A stretch of 64,000 nt of DNA from Neodontobutis hainanensis (Eukaryota > Chordata > Actinopteri > Gobiiformes > Odontobutidae): positions 8,603,501-8,667,500 of the forward strand of contig JALDNG010000022.1 of the NCBI GenBank assembly GCA_024349245.1, written 5' to 3'. A program made the translations under genes and the position numbers. The notes under the pieces are model-generated. The model ran no database searches and was not told where the DNA came from. It saw nothing but the letters and a program-made list of their open reading frames with translations. Shown one piece after another: positions 8,870-22,600 of this stretch; positions within the stretch are counted from its first letter, which is position 1; each line of letters begins with the position of its first letter.

Positions 8870-10624
8870 ATGGCGCGTTGGCTGATGGGAAATTGATAAC
8901 TAGTGCCCCTTCTGTACAAAACATAGACTTGCACTGATAGATGTGACTAAAATTAATGTATTCTTCTTAAAGCCATTTGTATCAACAACCCAGTAAATGA
9001 TAAACCTATGATTCTTTCATTTGAGAAAATTAACTAATAAAAAAAATTATGTCCAAATAAAAAAACAAGTAATGGCAAATAATAATAGCAACATGTAACA
9101 TTCTGTCTTTTTTACCTCTAACCATATAATATTTTACTACAAAGAGTATCTGCGCTTGCCAAATCAAATTTTCTTTCAAAACCGCTTTCTGGTCAAAAAA
9201 TCTTATCATTTCTTGAAAATACTGCTGTGCTGGCAGATGAAGTTATACATGACATTTTTAGTTGTATTAGTTTTTATTTTTTGTATCTCATCCACATATA
9301 ATTGCATCACTCAAAGATGTAGCTTTATAAAAGAATGAATAATGGTTCAACAGTATACTTTTGGATCATTACTGCGCTCTATGTGGTCCTCATCTTGGAA
9401 AAAAAAAAAAAAAGAAAAAAAAATAGTGATCTTCTAGCAGCACTTTGAAACAGCAGCAATGTTTCAGAAAAGTACATTTTGTCTTTTTCTTCTTTCATTC
9501 CTTCTGACACCACCAAAAGGAAAAGTGGAAATCTCAACATTGGGGCTGATCAAGAACATTTGTGATTATTGATGTCCCAGACCTGTCTGTCTCATACTAT
9601 AAGCAAAAATTATAAAAAAATAATTTTTAATGTTTCCAGATAACACAGCAACAACTAAGTATGGTTTGTTCTATAATTACCTGTGTTTTTAAGTCTAAAA
9701 ATTGGTGGCACTAATTGTGGACACTGCATTTTGTTGTTTGACGCAATGTAAATGATTTTATATTGCATCTTTCCCATGTCTCCAAATCAGCATGCTTATG
9801 ACTTATGTTTGACTAGCTTTGGGATCAACACTAAATTATAAAAAAAATAAATAAACAAAAGGCAGGGTAGCGGCATGATTTACTGAAATGAAAACATAAA
9901 AATAAACTGGAATGATTCATAAAGATGTAAAGCCAACATATTCATGTTACACTATTGCCCAAAATAAACAAAATAAGCACTAAAAATAAAAAGAATATAT
10001 ATATTTTATATATATATATTCATCATATGTATGTATATTTATCTATATATAAAGAACATTTGTAGCGAGTTGCAGGCAAGCACAGATATTCTCTCATCCC
10101 TTTACGATGAATCGGTCCCAATGTTATAAGGCCATCAGATATTTTGAGGGGCCAGCAGCTTCCTCTCTTCAGTCACCAGATTCCCTGAGATGTAGAACAC
10201 TGAATTATTTAAGGTTTGTTTGATCTGAATGTCATCAACCACACATCACTCCCCACCCCTAAAATGTGTGTAAGGAAACAAGAGCTGTGCTGGTTTGTCC
10301 CATGGAGCGGACGGTGACTGACTTGAGACGAGATGCGCTGTTGCTTCCGACTCCGCTCTGGGTTGCAGAGTCATGGCGACGGGCATCTCTGGTGGTGGAT
10401 TGAGATTGCCCAAATAAGAGGGAGCATTACTAATTTTTCGGTTACAGCCATGTAATTCACTTCCATACTGTTTTACAGACAAATGCAAAACTGTGTACAT
10501 TTTTCATCATTAGTCTTTCCAAGGCTTAGAAAAGTTTTTTTGCCAAAGAGTTCTTATGAAGACTCTGTTGTATGTGCATCTCTTTATGCATATGTATAGG
10601 TGAGAGTCAGTAAGCGTAGTCTCT
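8870..10624. other. osbpl9 3' UTR and gas5 upstream flank
   Basis: I see no coding gene. The osbpl9 3' UTR runs down from 10624. Its end is uncertain: candidate poly(A) signals on the minus strand are an ATTAAA near 9628 and an AATAAA near 9272. A short AT run lies at about 9997-10020. Confidence 0.45.
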
Positions 10625-13600
10625 TCAGTGCTTCTGGGAGACTATTCTCTTTAGTAGAGGTTCATCGTAGACCCAGCACTCACCATCCTCATGGAATAAC
10701 TACAGAAACACACAAAGAAATTATATTATAAATTCATTAGAAACAGTCATATGAATGTGGTAGAAAGGCACTAATCCAAGAAATAAGCACAGTATTCATT
10801 TATTACACAATCATTTTTGACAGTGAATACAGTTTGGAGTGCGTTGAAAATTACAGACACACAATGTTTTTTTTTTCTGGAATTTAAACAACAAAGACTC
10901 ACCCTGGTCTCCCACTGCTGCTCATTCTCCTTTCGCTCTCTGGCTTCAGCTCTCTGTTTCTCCTCTAGCTGGTGTTTAGCTTCTGTTGCTGCATCAATAG
11001 CTTTCATCTTAAGGTTTTGAGTCACATCTTTCCACAATCTGAGAGAATAAAATGGTCAAATTGATCTTAATCTTAATTAAAACATAATTTCTGGATTGGT
11101 CAATGATGCAAATTTTAAATAACATCTCACTTTCTTGACTCATACTCAAGTTGATCCTCCAGCTTTCTGACTTTCTTCTTAATTATGCCCATTTTCTTGG
11201 TGTCAATAAAGACTGTGTTCTCCTTACAAACAAAACAAAAATATTTGAATCTTGATGAGTTTTTTTAGTATAGCTAGACATTTGCTTGAATTAACTTAAC
11301 ATTCAAATGCAAAATTTACCCCTGAAGCCCACTTGGCATACATCACTCCATTCCACTCCCCTTCAATGGAACAGAAAGACTTCTTATCATTTGGTGCACT
11401 GCAGAGAGAAAACACAGTCTGTTATCACCCATTCTAATTCATTCTACAAAAGAATATATGTTTTTCTTACAAGATCTCGGCATTAATTCTGTGCTTTTTT
11501 CCTCCATAGAAAGGTTTTGTGTGGAACACAATGCTGGCACTATATCCAGACTTTGAGCATGAGATGTTACACTCTCCACCCAGCTCCACCCAAGGCACAG
11601 TCAAAATTGATCTGGACACAAACATTTAGTTGAGTCAGGTTGTAATAACCCGTGAACACAGGGATAAATAAAAGCAATGTACACACCTGCCATATCCATT
11701 AGGAAAGGTAAGAATGTAATGTTCATCATGCTCCAAACATGACACACAGCCTGAAAGCAATAAAGATACATAAAACGTAATCTGTATTTTTGACAAGGAG
11801 AATACAACAGTATTTTAGCATACCTTGACCAATATTGTGAACACCTATGGACATGCCAAGGAATTTAGATTTGGTCCAGATGTGAGCATTGAACTGGATC
11901 TTCCTACTTAAACACTCTGCATAAAATGCAGAAACTACAAAAAACAAATTCAAGTTTTAGTAAATCGAACAACACCAAGCATCTTGGGGTAGTTGCCTCT
12001 GAGAAAAACAGACACTCACTGGGTGGGTGGTGAGAGACCTGCTCCGCCACAAAACACACACTTTTGGGAGAAGCCCATGGGACAGGGCCATCCGATACAG
12101 TCTCCTAAGATAGATAAGAAAGATTAGGTAATTTAGTAACATTTAAAATACATTTAAATATAACATTGGATTCCACGTATCTCTACTTAAAGCCAGACTT
12201 TGGAAAATGAATTTATTACTGTGTGTGTGGGAATCTCTTCTGTCTCGATCGGCAGATCCCAGTGGCAATAGAAGACCTCTCCTAAGATTGGGTTGTAGGG
12301 TTTTTTGGCCACTGAGCCTTTCCTTCCTGCGTGGAACGCTGACAGATACCATTTTACTACATAAACCATGCGCTCTCTGGGATCAAGCTGCTCAGCAATA
12401 CTGAAATAAATCCCATGTATGAATACTTTATTAGATTTGGTTTCTTATAAATGTTATTGGAATGTTTAAATAATAATAGTCATACCTCACAAACAAGTCA
12501 GGATGCGCAAAAAAGTCTGCATACATTTCTAATAAAGACCTTCTTTCTAGGATGAAGGTAGGCAGGACCACCTAAAATGAGGATTTTGAAGAAAAATAAT
12601 ATTGCTGAGTAAAAAAAGTTGCAGTGATTGTAGATAAAAATGCACTTGGCACCAATATTTACCTTTGTGAGGTCCATGCCCAGACGAACTTGAGAAAGGA
12701 GATGCATAATGACGCTCTTGTGCTCCTCTACAGATTCGCCGTCACCATCATCATCACGATCATCATGGCTATCAAATAGCTCTAAGCAAGAAAAAGAAAA
12801 AAAAAAGAAAGAGCATGTTATTAAGAGCAACAGTTATATTACAGTAAAGTAGATTACATAAATGCTCATTAACCTGCATCTGTGGTGCCATTGGACATTG
12901 ATGAGTTGAGGGACTCTGTGGTGTTGGGTCGTTTTAATGTTGTGTCTTCATTGGTAAGGGGCGAAGCAGCTGGAGGCCTCGAAGGACTAAGGACAGAGGC
13001 AAGTAAAGAGAAATGAGGGGATATAGCCTGACAAAGAACAAACAGATTTTAAGCAATGTATACTGAAAAAATGACAAGTGGCTTTTGCAGCAACATTGTT
13101 GTGTTGCTACAGAATGAAAGATTCTCTGCAGCGCTGTTTTGAGCGTCAATATGTCACTTACTCCATGCAGTGTTTTGGAGAAGTGCTGCTCTGATAAAAC
13201 TCATCAGCATCATAAAACTCGTCTTCACTGGAGGAATATGAGAAGTCTGGCACCGAGTGCGAGGGGAGGGGGATGTGTGCTGGGGAGGTGACACCGCTGC
13301 TTGGGATTGAAGGGCCGCTCCCTGAGATAATGAAAATGAAAGTCATGCATTTTAATGACATATGGCATTCACAAGCAAAGGTTTTTACAGACCATGTTAA
13401 TGAAAATAAGTATTAAATTGTCTAAGTGCACACTTTGAGTGGAACAAAATACAAAACCATTAAGCTTCCCCTGCAGAACATATTGACAGAGTGAGTGTGC
13501 AGCATGCCTCCTAAGTGCAAAGCACAGCATTTTAAAACTGCTGCCTCAGCACTAAAGATGAACAGGAAAGACCCTAAGACCCTCAGCTTTCACTTGCTTT

Positions 13601-16600
13601 TACTCTTGCCTTTTTTATTAATTTTATGTTAATTCATATTGCAGGAACAGTATGATCAAACGTAACATGACCTCTAAAACTTGGCTAAAAAGTTCACCTT
13701 GTAGAAAAAACAAAAAAGAATCTGAAAACAAATTATCAAAAAGGGCATTCTTGTAAAATTGTTAAAATCTCATGCTGGCCTGCATTAAAACCACTATTAA
13801 ATGTAAGATTTAAAATAACTGATAGATTTTACATTGGTATTTTTTGTATATGAACTACATATAACACATATTTAAATAAGAAAATTAATAAAATAAAAAT
13901 AAAAAAGAGTGTGTGCCTAAAACCATTAAAAATGCTATATAATTGATCCTTTAAGTTAGAGAAAGAAAAAGTGAGCTTTTACCTGTGCTGTTAGGAGTTG
14001 GAGTCTGCAAACTGCCCATCACCGTGACAACGGGTCCAACAGGTAATGTGGAGGGTCGTTGGTCTGATTTACACACCTGAGAATCATCTTGAGGAAAAAG
14101 AGAACGTGTGTAAGTAAGCACTGAAGATGCGAAATGTACCTCCCATAGGGACATGGAGAGGATTATATACAGTTTACATAACATTTGTGATATTGTTTGG
14201 GCCATTTTTCAGAGAATGTGAATAATAACACAAACACCTATTTCCTTCATAGTTAGTGGTTGGGTGAAGCCATTTATTGTCAAACAATTAAGTTTACTCT
14301 TTTATTTTTTTTTTTATCATATTGACAACAGAAACTACCCAAATGACCCTAATCTAAATTTTACTTAATACAGTGTATTGCCACCTTTTACATCAGTGAC
14401 AACAAATGACTTGAAGTCTTTTGTGGTAGTTGTGAATGATGCTCTTTATTTTCTTGAATGGTAAAGCTGCCCATTGTTCTTGGCAAAAAGCCTCCATTTC
14501 CTGTTGCACCTTTTGAGATATTCCCAGAACCTCCCCAGAATCTTAACACTCCAAATGACTTTGTTACAGAAGTTTTGAGGCTTGTCCCTGTGCTGTTTGG
14601 TGTATTGTAAGCGCGATGCTTTGTAGCATTTGTGTAGAAATGGCTTTCTTCTGGCGATTCGACCAAGCAGCACATTTTTCTTCAAGTGCCTTCTTATTGT
14701 GCATCTTGAAACAGCCACACCACTTTAAAAAAAAAAAAAAAAAAAAAAAAGAAAGTCTAGTATTTTTTTATTAATTTTTTTGCATCCCAAACAATCTTCC
14801 TGGCAGTTGTGGCTGAAATTTTTGATGGTCTAACTGACCTTGGTTAGGTTTCAACAGAATCCCTCATTTTCCACTTCTTTATTAGGAGGTTGAACCCTTC
14901 TTTTTAGCATTCTCAATTCCTTGGATATCTTTTTATATCCCTTTCTTGTTTTATACAGTTCAATTACCTTTTCCGTCAGATCTTTTGACAATTCTTTTTT
15001 CCCTATGACTAAGAAAACAGAAACATCAGTGCAGCACTGGATAAATGATGCAAGGGTCTGTCAGAAGCCCAGAAACTCACTGACCTTTTATATACACACA
15101 CACTGACTACAAGCAAACAGATCACAGATGAGGATGGTTACCTTTAGTAGACATTCAAACCTGTTTGCATATTATGAGACCAAAATCACCAGGGTATGTA
15201 AACGTTTGATCAGGGTCCTGTGGGTTTCTGGTGTCATTATGATTTAAAAAGAGTAAACACAGTTGTTTGACAACTAATGGCTTCATCAAACCACTAACTA
15301 TGAGTGAAAAAAGTTTTTTGTGTTATCAGTCCTATTCTCTGAAAAGCCAAACAATCACAAATTCTGCCAATGTATGTAAACTTATAAGCACAACTGTATC
15401 TATAAGGAGACGGAAATGTGCAAGCCCATATACTATACACATATTTCAAAAATTTCATAGAAAAGGAGAGGAAAAAGATTGTTCTACATAGCAATGAATT
15501 AACATAAGGGGGAGCTGTTGTTATATTTCAGTATTTATTACAAAACACTGGCCTCTTCAGACCTGCCTGCTCACATAACAGAGTCACCACAGAGGACACA
15601 AATGCACTGGGGCGTAAAGCATCTGAATGTGTGAAGGTAGTACCTGTGGGTAGAGTGGCCTGTGTGGGCATTGTGATGTCAACTACAGGGGCGTCTAGAG
15701 GGGGCTGGTAGATCCCATCCACAGGGTTGATGGTGCTCTACAAAAAATAAAAATAAGACATCAAACAAAAGAAGCACACCAACACTAATAAGTGTATATT
15801 TATTGCACCCAAATTGACCTACAGGATGACACTTCCATACAGTTTTGATTATGAATCAGCTTACCACAAGAACACTGAAATAAAATATGCACCAGCCAGG
15901 CAGGGCAAATCAATTTCCATTTACCCTATTTCCTGGAAAGACTGGCATTACCTGACGTCATTAAGTTAATCAATATGACACAAAATACACAAATCCTGAC
16001 ACCCACTGAAGTGTTGTCTAATTACCAACAGCGCCTCTTGAACTCAGAGCCACCTCACAGACTACAAAAAGGACTAAACTCTACTGAGCAGCAGACCAAA
16101 TTTTAAACAAGCTAAAACTTTTAATTTCCCCTGTGGGCAACAGCTGTTGGGACATTCTCATCTTCAACTCTCACCAGTTCCACCAGCATTGTGAGCCTGT
16201 GTATTTGCATTCATGGACACTCACTCTGAGTCCTGTAGGCTCTGTATAATGGAGGTCAGTGGCACCAATGACCCAGCAGAAAGGAATGCAGCCAACAATA
16301 CAAACTAAAGGAAGTTCTATTGACCCTTAGCTAATAACGTATCCCCCAGGGCTTGATGTCACAACTAAAATCAAACATCCTTCATATAATGCATTCTCAT
16401 ATTACTCAAACTGGAGTTGTACAGGCCAATGTGTTTGTAAATTAATATTGTGTCATCTAAAACAGGTTAGAACAAGCATAGTGACTAACATTTCCGTTCA
16501 GTGCGTGAGAAGAAGGTTTAAGGTTCTTTCAAATATAAAATACCAATGGTTTCTCATTAACCCCACAGGTTCCCTTCTTTTACACTCATTTCTATGATAG

Positions 16601-19600
16601 TGTTGAGTCTTTTTTCACTTGCATCACCAGTGTCGTCTTCATTTACATCATCACTCACCTCCAGCAGGACTGCCATTCGTTTTATTACCGTTTAACTGTA
16701 TGATTATTTCTGTATAGCCCTATTAATTACTGTACAATTTCCTTGATTAAAATCCGTATTTATTCATTTTCTTTTGCTTAGTCTCTTTCGGTGTTGCTGG
16801 TGACTGGAGTCCTAATTATAGCTGTTCACTCAAAATCATACAATGGGCTTAGAAATGTATGGATACATTTTGGTGAATCCATGAAGCAAGTACTTAAAAT
16901 AGCAAAGTAAACCAATCGCAGTACATAAAAGATTGTGGCAGATACCAAATACACCTCAGGTATTAAACATATTGCTGGACGAAGTTAATGGCTGTGAGAT
17001 TAAGCCATTGACAAAGCTACTATCGATCTGCAAGCTGCCAAGGACCTTCAAAATTTCCACATGCAGTTTCATGCACTTTGATTGATATATGCATAATGTT
17101 GACACAAGTCCTCGCCTTCATTTACTTCTTCAAAGCCACTACCTTGTACATTTCTCAGAGAATGACACTGTAAACTCTTTGTGCACAAAGAGTTATTAAG
17201 ACATTATTAAGTTATAAGACATTATTATATGAATACATGCAGAACAAACTTGACAAACCTTGACAAATGCCATGCACGTCTCTAAAGTTCATATGCAACA
17301 TACATTGATAAACAGTACAAGCCACAACACATTTTCCTCTATAACGCCATAAAAACAAAAATAGAAATCAATTGTCTGCTTGACAAAGAAAAGAAAAGTT
17401 CCCAGCTGATAGAGGATTTGAGTTCAGGAAATTGATCAACAGTATAGAGGTGACAAACTAAAGGGCTTATCTCCATATTAGATAGCATGCACTAAAGAGC
17501 TCTAATTGATCTCCTTTCTACAGTGTGGAGTGAATTAGGCAAGAAAAGAAAGTTAGCAGTTTGTTTGATTTTTGGTTATGGACAGAAGTTGTCAAACTTA
17601 CTATAAGTCCGTTTGCGTGTTGCTGTTCGTTACTTTGGTCCTTAAAATTTTAAGAAGACAATGTTAGACTGCTCGTGTATTACTTATAACAAAGCCACAA
17701 TTGCAAAGCAAACTGATCATCTACGAGAACGTGTTTGCACTCTCCCATCATACCCTGCTTTAAAAGAGTCACCAATTCGTCCGCATGCAGTATTCATTTC
17801 ATCACATGAAAAGTGTACTGGCTTTCCACAAATTTCTAAATGTTCTGTTTTTAAATGCAAAAGTGGAAAAGTTACACCTTAGCAACCACTTGGAGAGAAA
17901 GTGATTGCGCCACTTTCTCTCAAAAAGCTGAATGGATCATGTGATAAAATAAATACAGGGCTACACCCTCATCCACCATCAGCAGCTGTAAGCAGGACAC
18001 CATCTCAAAAAACAGTGCTCTGGTCCCACAAGAACAATGAATATAGTGAAATGGAAACATAAGCACAGAGAGAACCTCAAAGATGTGTATACCTTGGCAA
18101 TTTGCAGCAATACAATACAGTGCTTGATGGATTCCACCATACTCTGAAAGAACAGGACAGAAATATACATTTATTAGAAAATACATGGAAACTTCCAGAT
18201 GAAAAACAGGACTCACAGGATGCTTAAAGGTTTAACTTACACAAGTAGCTTCTTTCAAATTTTCAATTTTCTGAAAAAGGAACACATTGAGAAATTTATG
18301 GAAATTTAAAAATCAATTCCAAGGTTCAAAAGCAGAAGTGCTTTTGTTTCCTAAATGAAACCTTATACTAACAAAAAAAAACAACATTCCCACATTAAAG
18401 AGAAGTCTTACCAAATGCAAGTATAAATTTCATGAAGGAAGTGAATTACAGTTAATGACAACCAAAAGGTCACTTGTAAAACTGAACCACCTCTTTAAAG
18501 CGGAAATGCAGAACCTTTAGCCCAAAATCATTTTGATGGTTCTTACATTAGATGGGTATAATTTTGCCTCGCTCACTGACACATGGCTTCCTTGTTGACA
18601 AACGACTGTGTGGTTTTGCCTTTTTTCACGTCACATCCAACTTTTTTCCTGATTGTTTAACATTACGCCTGTAAACCTCGCCCTTAAAATCGAATGCAAG
18701 CAACAGGGTACTAGACTAACTTCTTTCTATAGAACAGGAAAGGTCATAACCGGTTTCTACACTTCCATTGTCACTCCTTACATGCATCAGGAACTGTGTT
18801 TTTATTACTCATATTCTGACTGCATAAACCACCAATATTAAATGTAACACACAATGACAGCTATTGGTTTTCTTTTTTTCAGAGCAACATGTCAAGCTGT
18901 TTCCCCTGCTGTTAGCCAGGGCTCTAATGACAGCAAGAACAGTGGACCTGAGAGCAAAGACAGGAGGAGAGTCCAGTGCTGCTGGTACTCACTCTGCATG
19001 ATTCATCCTCTTTGCAGTCCTTGATCTTCTCATCAAACAGCTGTTTGAAAATGACAAAGAACAGAAGACGACATGAAATGTGAGCCACAATGAATTCAAA
19101 GAACAAAGAAATTATCAGAAGGTGGACATAGCAGGTTCCCCACATTAACAGAAAATCTTTGGTTAGGATCTTAGACAACACAGTCAATTATAGAAGAGAA
19201 AGAGACTGCAGTTTTACTACATTATGAGAAATATTTATGGATATCACATGATATAAACCTAGCACCAATCATATAGCAATTAACAATTCAAAACGTTGTT
19301 CTATGTTTTGAATGGTCAAAACTCCTCAAAATGGCTTCCATAACAGGAATAAGTCATGTGCCTGAAACCCATAAATAGGGGAAGAAATAACACATGGCAT
19401 ACAGTAGTTCCTACCTTTAACTGGTCAATCAGAATCTGCAGATAGGCATCAGCTTCAGCTAACTTCTTATCAAAGTCTTGGACACTGGGAACAAATCCTG
19501 CCTCAGCCTCCTGGGGGTGACAACATACAGTCAATAGAGCAACTCTGATCAGATCCGGACAAAGCAGCTATATATTGTAATAAACAAACAATACTCTACA

Positions 19601-22600
19601 CCAATACATTTAGCCTGTGACTACACAGGCTAAAAACAACAGAACAAAGTGGGCAGAAACATCAACAGCCCATCAGAATATTTCAGTGATGTGTTGTACT
19701 AATACAGGGTTACTGACTTCGGGAAAAAACACACTTACAGATGGACAGACTTAAGCTACAAACATATCCAGTGTATAAATGAGCGAAGGTGAACATAGAT
19801 TGACAGTTGATAGTTTGTCAGTGAACAATAGACGTCACACACAGAAAGCGGGCACAGACAATTCCATAACATAATATCCATTAAAGGGGATACTGGACAA
19901 TTGAATGGAACACACATGACGGGCTTTTTTCTCAACTGTCTGTGTTCACCCAAACTGCCAGAATAATCCACTTGGCTGTGACACAAAACTAAAAGGAGAA
20001 CAAGCAAGACGATTGTTCATCACGACTTCTCTTAGTATTTTAACTGCAAACACATTTCAGGAAATTCAGTTTATATCAAACCGTGTTGAGTGTTTTGGTT
20101 TTGCTGCCCTGGGTCTTGATTTGATGTCCTGAGCCCCTAGTCAGTTTTCTTCCTGCTACAGACATCCTCAAAGGAATGTGCAGAAAAGCCATTAACACCC
20201 AGACACTATCAGCAGCTGCCCTGGTTGTGCTGAGTTTTCAAACTATAAAACATGCTAACTTTACAGAGAACAAAGTCTGTGTTAACTCAGCAAGTATTGA
20301 ATTACAGATACAGGCCAACTTCCTCAAGTGAGCAAAGGTGGGTAAGCCTTTAGCTAAAAGAACCTCAAGGTGAAAGGAGCCTGACCAACAATAAATAAAA
20401 CATAGCTGCACTGGAATCATATTTCTATGTAACTATTGACAAACTAGTCCTGAGTCCACATATGTTTTTTTACAGGCTGTATTTGAGGAACCGCATGCAA
20501 GAGGTCTGAACATGTACAGAAAGCAAAAGAAGAAGCAACGGAAACGTGAAACCAACCTCATATTTTACAGCGAAAAGTGACTAATGTTACGGCAACACAA
20601 AACAAAGGGGAAGTGTGGAGCCAAAAAGTTTGGAAGTGAAAAGTCAAAAACAGGTTGGATAAAACCACTCGCATATAGGGCTCACTGTTTTACGTGCGTC
20701 TTTTTAAATGGCCCTCCTACTCTTTCCCAGCACAGTCACTTTACATCCCAGAGTGTGTCTGTTACATAGTGGGAATATTTCAGAGCAGCTTGAAAAGTCT
20801 CACATATAAACAACCACAAAAACCGCCCTCCCTTCTTTTTGTTTGTCTTTCCCAGTTTAAAAACACTGTGGCCCCGACACCACCCTGCAGCCATTTGAGT
20901 TCCTTAGCAGTGGTGCAGTGGCTTGTTTATGTGTGTGAGATTTACTCACTGGTCGCCTCGCTCCAAAGAACATGCTGCGTTAAAAGCTGCTCATGTCTCC
21001 CAATAGGCCACAGAGCCCGTCTTCCCTCCTCCGTTAGTGTTTTTCTCTCTCACTTTAGCAATAAACTACCAGCTCTGGTCAAGTTAGCATTTCTTCTCTT
21101 CCTCCTAACGGAAACTGAAAATATCTTGTCCTCAGCAATCTACTAAAGTCGGTTAATATGAACCTCATCAGATCTCAGTGAAGCAGACCGGGCTGGAAAT
21201 CCTTTAGCAGCAGTCACAAGTGTTTGGTTGAAGGCAGACAGAGCTAAGAGTTAATCCAGGACCCTCCCCTGGCAGAAAAGACACACTTCCTCTCATGCAG
21301 GCAGAAGGCAAAAGAACATAGCGGCAGAGGAGTACGCAATAACAGCTAAAGCGATTGGCTGAAGCAGCACAAGCAGATGTTCGATTGCTCTAGCAAGATT
21401 CTTTCCCATTGCGTGGTGCTGAATCACATGACGCACGTCCTAACACTGCATTACTGTGGGTATGAGCAGACGGCCGGAGCACATCAGGAAGATTTGCTAG
21501 AGAGGCGTGGAGGACTAAAAGGAAAAGGGAGGGAGGGATGGGGGACTGAATGAAAAGTCTGGCGACAGACCGGTTAACTCAGGAGGGAGGGAGGACAGGA
21601 GAGTCGCCAAAGAAAATACTGGAGGGAGGAGGACATTGGAAAGAGGTGACTCTGACGCCGCAATATCACTGAGCAAAACAATGACCGTACTAAACCTGTC
21701 ACTCTCTTATACTTCAGTCAGTTTTTTCTTAGTTGTAAAACATATCTGGAGAAAAGTCCTCCTTACACTGTCTACTATCAAGTGTCTTTTTACTTCCTGA
21801 ACTGGAACAAACGTAGTTTATTTCTACTTTGGGATTCCTCAGGCTCCTCTGATTGGCCAAATATATTACATGGCTAGAAAATGGAACATATGTGTTGCAG
21901 TTAAGGTAATCTTTGCAGTATGTTGATACTGTATAATGCAGATGCCAGACTTGTTTAGTTTATAAAAGTAAACTTTAGCAGGTTAAATTGATCATTAACC
22001 ATCTGAAACCTGACATTGAGAAATCCACATCAACAGCCAAAGGTTAATCTGAGCACATTTTGAACCCAGGTGTGTGCTACCTACCCGGAGCTGGAGGGTG
22101 TGACGAAGGATAGTTCCCTCTAACGCGTGGATCCACTTCTCCCGCTCATCTGCATCTCGGGCTGAGGACAGAAGCACACAGACACACTGTGAGCCATGTT
22201 TTCTATGAAAACACAATCAATATACTAATAAACTACAACACAATACAATACATAAAGACAAGAAATGACATCATGGAAGGTGTACTTTAATTCAAAACAA
22301 GAATCAAGTTTTTAGGAGGTTACTGTCCCTACAAATTAGAGTCATTACCACATGGTGTAACTTGTAGCCACAAGGTGCACAGATCCCTGTACAGACTTGA
22401 CTGTATTGTTTGCTTTGAAGAGGAAACTGGCAAGAAAAAAAATATGTCTTCTAAAACGGGAGGGTCATTTTAGTGCATTTTGCACAAATACAACTTTGCT
22501 AGGGTCCAGTGTATCAGCCTGTTTCTACTCTCTGTGTTTGAGCTGCTTCGATGGACAATAAATCATCACCCAAAAAACTAAATAAATCTTCTCAAAAAAG

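Noticed and set aside
20694..21146. 150-codon open frame on the plus strand
   Set aside because: It has no family features or splice context, lies antisense in an osbpl9 intron and looks like chance in a GC-richer stretch.
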